Of a DNA stretch of 64,000 bases, positions 57,032 to 64,000 are shown in pieces. The stretch is from Acidobacteriota bacterium. GTDB taxonomy: Bacteria; Acidobacteriota; Vicinamibacteria; Vicinamibacterales; 2-12-FULL-66-21. The translations under genes and the position numbers were made by a program. The stretch covers positions 56,046 through 120,045 of the forward strand of contig JACPDI010000013.1 of assembly GCA_016184105.1 (NCBI GenBank), written 5' to 3'. The notes under the pieces are model-generated. The model ran no database searches, was not told the DNA's origin, and saw only the letters and a list, made by a program, of their open reading frames with translations. How positions within the stretch are numbered: position 1 is the stretch's first letter; each line of letters begins with the position of its first letter.

Positions 57032-57947
57032 CCGCGCCCCGTGAGCTGGCCTTGGAGTTGATAGCGCGACGTGCCTTCACACGTCTTGCTTTCAATCCGG
57101 CGCGACGCGCGTCAGTGTGGTGCTCGTAGAGTTGCTCGATTTCAGGCGCGCTCGAGTTGCTGAGCAGCACAGCGCACCCGCGCCGGGCAAGTTGCACGAC
57201 GACTTGCTGCAGGCGCTTCTGATCGCCGGCCGTGAACCCTTCGGCGGTGTAGGAACGAAAATTCGCCGTCGCGCTCAACGGCGCGTAAGGCGGGTCAAAA
57301 TACACGAAGTCACCGCGGCGCGCCCCTTCCAACGCCATCTCGTATGAACCACACCGAAGCTAGACGCCATCCGTCTTCAGCACACAGCTGACCGCCCGAA
57401 GGTTCTGTGCATCGCAAATGTGGGGGTTGGAGTAACGCCCCAGCGGAACGTTGAACGATCCCCGAGAATTGAGGCGGAACAGACCGTTGAATCCCGTGCG
57501 GTTAAGGTAGATCAACATCGACGCCAGTTCGGGGTCGTACGCCGCGTTGGTGCCGTCAAGCAGACTCAGCCTCTTGGTGTTGAAGCGCCGGCGAACGTCA
57601 TAGAACGTCTTGCGTTCGTTTCTCGAATGGCATTTCTGAAGCGACTCGAGCCCCGATATGACGCTTTCCACGTCGTTGCGAATCGCCTGATAGCAGCCCA
57701 CCAGGTCAGCGTTGTTGTCGATCAGGAACGCAGGCTTGCCGTCGAGGAATCCCCGGTTCCACAAATCAAAAAACACGGCGCCGCTGCCCAGGAAGGGCTC
57801 CCAATAGCGCCCCAGGCTGCTCGGATAGAAGTGCCGTATCTCGGCGAGTAGCTGTCTCTTTCCGCCAGCCCATTTAAGAAACGGACGTACGCCATCCGCC
57901 GGCACACGCGGTTCTGAGACGTTGCGGGAGACAGCTCCTACGGGCAT
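57003..57947 (-). pseudogene. Dam-type DNA adenine methyltransferase interrupted by an in-frame TAG
   Basis: N-terminal part has FLKWAGGKRQLLAEI (motif X), YWEPFLGSGAVFFDL (SAM motif I) and LNRTGFNGLFRLNSRGSFNVP. A TAG at 57360-57362 follows, and the same frame continues without shift into LRCGSYEMALEGARRGDFVYFDPPYAPLS (DPPY catalytic motif IV, given here in part). A single base change accounts for the break. Each half lacks motifs the other has, so the gene is inactive unless the stop is read through. The region is visibly less GC-rich than its neighbours, suggesting transfer. Confidence 0.8.
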
Positions 57948-58830
57948 GCGTGCGCCGGGCGACGTGATGGTAGCACGCCGATTCTCCGGCCCTTCTTCCA
58001 AGTCTGCGTCCTGCGATCTCTCACGAGATTTCGCTCATGCGAAAAACCTCTCCACGTCCTGCAGCCGGTGCGTCACAGGCGCGGGGGGCAGCGACGCGAG
58101 AAAGCGGGCGCCGTAGCCCATCGTGCGCAGGCGTGGATCCAGGATGGCGAGCACGCCACGGTCCTTGCGGCTGCGGATCAGGCGTCCGAGCCCCTGCTTC
58201 AGCGCGAGGATCGCAAGGGGAACCTGGTAGTCCGCGAACGCGTTGCCGCCGCCCGCGTTCACCGCCTCGATCCGGGCCGCGGTGATCGGGTCGCCGGGGG
58301 ACGTGAACGGCAGCTTGTCGATGATGACGCAGCTCAGCGCGTCGCCCACGACGTCCACCCCCTGCCAGAAGCTGGAGGTCGCCAGCAGCACCGCGTGCGC
58401 GGTCTCGCGGAACTGCTGCAGCAGCGCCGAGCGCGGCGCGCTCCCCTGGACCAGGAGGGGGAACGGCAGCCGCCCCTCGATCCGCGCGCGCACGTCGCGC
58501 AGCGCCGCGTAGCTGGTGAACAGCACGAACGCCCGGCCGTCGCTCCGCCGCAGCAGCTCCACGACCTGCTCGGAGGCGGCCTCGAGGAAACCGGGGGACC
58601 GCGGATCGGGCATCGTTCGTGGCAGGTAGAGGACGGCTTGCGAGGCGAAGTCGAACTCCGACGGCAGCAGCAGCTCGCGCGCCCCCTTCACGCCGAGGCG
58701 GGCGCGGATGTAGGCGAACGTCCCGTTCACGGCGAGCGTCGCCGAGGTGAGGACCGTCGCCTGCATGCGATCGAGCAGCAGCTCGCGGACGACGGCCGAC
58801 ACGTCGATCGGCGCCGCCCGCAGGAAGACA

Positions 58831-58880
58831 CCGCCCCTCGACGCGCTCGGGGCGCCCTGAGCCTGTCGAAGGGGGCGGCC
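58831..58880. repeat. Palindromic repeat inside the dinG coding sequence
   Basis: Imperfect inverted repeat: CCCCTCGACGCGCTCGGG (58834-58851) and CCCTGAGCCTGTCGAAGGGG (58855-58874). The right half is a sequence known from dispersed repeats in many bacteria. It is read in frame as part of DinG. Confidence 0.75.
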
Positions 58881-60013
58881 GCGCAGCTCGACGAAGAAGA
58901 CGAACTCGGGGTCGTCGGCGCGCAGCAATCGCCCGAGCTGGTCGCGAATCTCCGCCGCGCGCCCAGCGGCGCTCAACAGGTCGTCGGGAGCGTCCTTCGC
59001 CAGGCGGATGGTCGCTTCGAGCGCCTGCAGGGCATCGACGAGCGCGAGCCCCGGCTCCCAGACCTGCTCCGCCATCTTCCGGGTGAACCGGACGCGCTCC
59101 TCGGAGCCGGGCGCCCCCTGGCGGAGCATCCACTCGATCTGGCTGAAGAAGTGACGCGACGCGTCGCTCACGCGCGAGGTGTCGTCCAGAAGCTGCCGCG
59201 CCGTGGCCGCGTCGAATGCCACGCCGCCGCCCACCACGCGCGTCGTGTCGCGCGCGAGTTCATCCAGCCGGTAGGTGCTCACCGCGAAGCCGAAATACTG
59301 CGTCGCGACATCCTCGAGCTGGTGCGCCTCGTCCACGATCGCGACGTGGCACTCCGGGATCACCTCGCCGAACGTGGACTGCCGCACCGCCGCGTCGGCG
59401 CACAGCAGGTGATGGTTGACGATGACCACGTCGGATTCAGCGGCCCGCTGGCGCATCCGCGTCACGAAGCACTCCTGGAAGTGCGGGCACTCGCGGCCGA
59501 TGCACTGCTCGGCCGTCGCCGAAATGTCGTTCCAGAAGGCGAGGTCCTCGGGAATGTCGGTCAGCTCGGCGCGATCGCCTGTTTCCGTTTCGCACGCCCA
59601 CTCCTCGACGGCGCGCAGGTAGACGCGTTCGTCGAGGCTCCTGAACATGGGTCGCTCCCTGAAGGAGTCGAAGCGATGCAGGCAGAGATAGTTGCCGCGC
59701 CCTTTCATGTACGTGGCGGTGAACGGAACGCCGAGCGCATCGCGAAGCGCGGGGAGATCCTTGAAGAAGATCTGCTCCTGCAGGTTTTTCGTGCCGGTGG
59801 AGAGGAGAACGCGCTTGCGGCTGAGGATGGCCGGGACGAGATACGCGAGCGTCTTGCCGGTGCCCGTCCCCGCCTCGACGAGCAGCGTGCCCCCCTCGGC
59901 GAGCGTCTGCGCCACGGCGGCGGCCATTTCGCGCTGCGCCGGGCGGGGCTCGAAGCCGGCGACGGCGCGCACGAGCGCGCCCCCCTCGTCGAACGCGGCT
60001 TCCGCCGCGGCGA

Positions 60014-61291
<1,278 letters not shown>

Positions 61292-61292
61292 G

Positions 61293-61736
61293 CTATGCCT
61301 TCCGTTCGATTTCTGCGATTTGGTCGATGCGCCGCTGGTGGCGTCCCCCTTCGAACGCCGTCTCCAGCCATACTTTCAGGATCTCGTCGGCCAGTCCCGG
61401 CGCGACGATGCGGCCGCCGATCGAGAGGACGTTCGCGTCGTTGTGCAGGCGCGACATGCGCGCGGTGTAGAGATCGTTGCAGAGCGCCGCGCGCACGCCG
61501 CGGACCTTGTTGGCCGCAATCTGCTCCCCCTGCCCGCTGCCGCCGAGCACGATGCCGCGGTCCGCGCGCCCTTCGGCCACCGCCCGGCCCACCGCGGCGC
61601 AGATTGGCGGGTAGTCGGTGGCGGTGTTGTCAGAGGTGCCGTGGTCCTGGACCTCGTGACCGAGCCCGGCCAGCGTCTGCTTCAGGTGTTCTTTGAGGGG
61701 AAAGCCGGCGTGATCGGCCCCGATCGCGACGCGCAT
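61293..61736 (-). CDS. rpiB: Ribose-5-phosphate isomerase B
   Basis: 147 residues. [14 protein letters not shown] at the start, [22 protein letters not shown] in the centre (given in part by GSGQGEQ) and [13 protein letters not shown]. The general-base Cys of E. coli RpiB is Gly here and a Glu follows the loop, the arrangement of the mycobacterial type. It isomerises ribose- and ribulose-5-phosphate. TATAGT 11 nt before the ATG suggests a very short leader. Confidence 0.94.
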   Translation of the reverse strand: MRVAIGADHAGFPLKEHLKQTLAGLGHEVQDHGTSDNTATDYPPICAAVGRAVAEGRADRGIVLGGSGQGEQIAANKVRGVRAALCNDLYTARMSRLHNDANVLSIGGRIVAPGLADEILKVWLETAFEGGRHQRRIDQIAEIERKA

Positions 61737-61747
61737 GCGCGCAATTG

Positions 61748-61754
61748 TACTATA
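61748..61754. promoter_or_regulatory. Shared bidirectional -10 region of rpiB and the methyltransferase gene
   Basis: ACTATAG contains TATAGT for the minus strand (61753-61748, ATG 11 nt away) and TACTAT for the plus strand (61748-61753, ATG 12 nt away). Only 29 nt separate the two start codons. Confidence 0.4.
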
Positions 61755-61765
61755 GGCATCCGGCC

Positions 61766-64000
<2,235 letters not shown>

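Overview
The window is about 64 kb of GC-rich (roughly two-thirds G+C), densely packed bacterial chromosome. Gene content and style fit a Gram-negative Acidobacteriota-type organism, probably of the Vicinamibacteria kind: DNPR-type (meso-DAP) MurE, TPR/carboxypeptidase-regulatory proteins, TIGR03960-type radical SAM, LarB, and many dispersed palindromes. This placement is inferred from gene style and was not tested by a search. Nearly everything is core metabolism and cell-envelope biology. I see no phage, IS element, CRISPR array or rRNA operon.

Layout. 1-5030: M28 peptidase (5' end cut off), cupin, SDR, LemA/M48 protease pair, rhomboid protease. 5050-10319 (minus): MFS exporter, MurJ flippase, YqeY, GNAT, secreted STN-like protein. 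10428-15880 (minus): six tightly overlapping sugar-nucleotide and glycosyltransferase genes for a surface polysaccharide or glycolipid, followed by a divergent YchF ATPase. 17119-33718 (plus): a complete-looking division and cell-wall (dcw) operon mraZ-rsmH-ftsL-ftsI-murE-murF-mraY-murD-ftsW-murG-murC-ftsQ-ftsA-ftsZ, with a good sigma-70 promoter and three phased MraZ-type boxes in front and a terminator behind. murB and ddl are absent from it. 33866-38612: TIGR03960 radical SAM enzyme, SpoVG-like protein, AcpS/PgeF head-to-head pair, RNase HI, zinc-ribbon coiled-coil protein and a CAU-anticodon tRNA. 38710-44685 (minus): mutS2-dnaG-rpoD operon. 44766-48686: LarB, a processive-type glycosyltransferase, a small membrane protein and citrate synthase. 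48735-49378: VapBC-like toxin-antitoxin. 49478-52343: lepA-lepB-small membrane protein. 52344-56810 (minus): cyclodeaminase/HutI, DUF167, DivIVA, YggS and a TPR protein. 57003-61736 (minus): rpiB-glyA-dinG and a Dam-type methylase broken by an in-frame stop. 61766-64000 (plus): rRNA methyltransferase and thiC (3' end cut off).

The most unusual content is not a gene cluster. (i) At least four families of dispersed palindromes sit between genes and repeatedly contain the stop codon of the upstream gene; one such element lies inside dinG and is translated. (ii) Many genes have a TANNNT -10 box only 6-12 nt from the start codon, suggesting widespread leaderless or near-leaderless mRNAs. (iii) There are candidate cis-regulatory RNAs or operators: MraZ boxes, a hairpin covering a ribosome binding site at 47094-47132, and an attenuator-like leader at 33768-33840. 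(iv) yggS has no ATG/GTG/TTG start able to include its PLP lysine.
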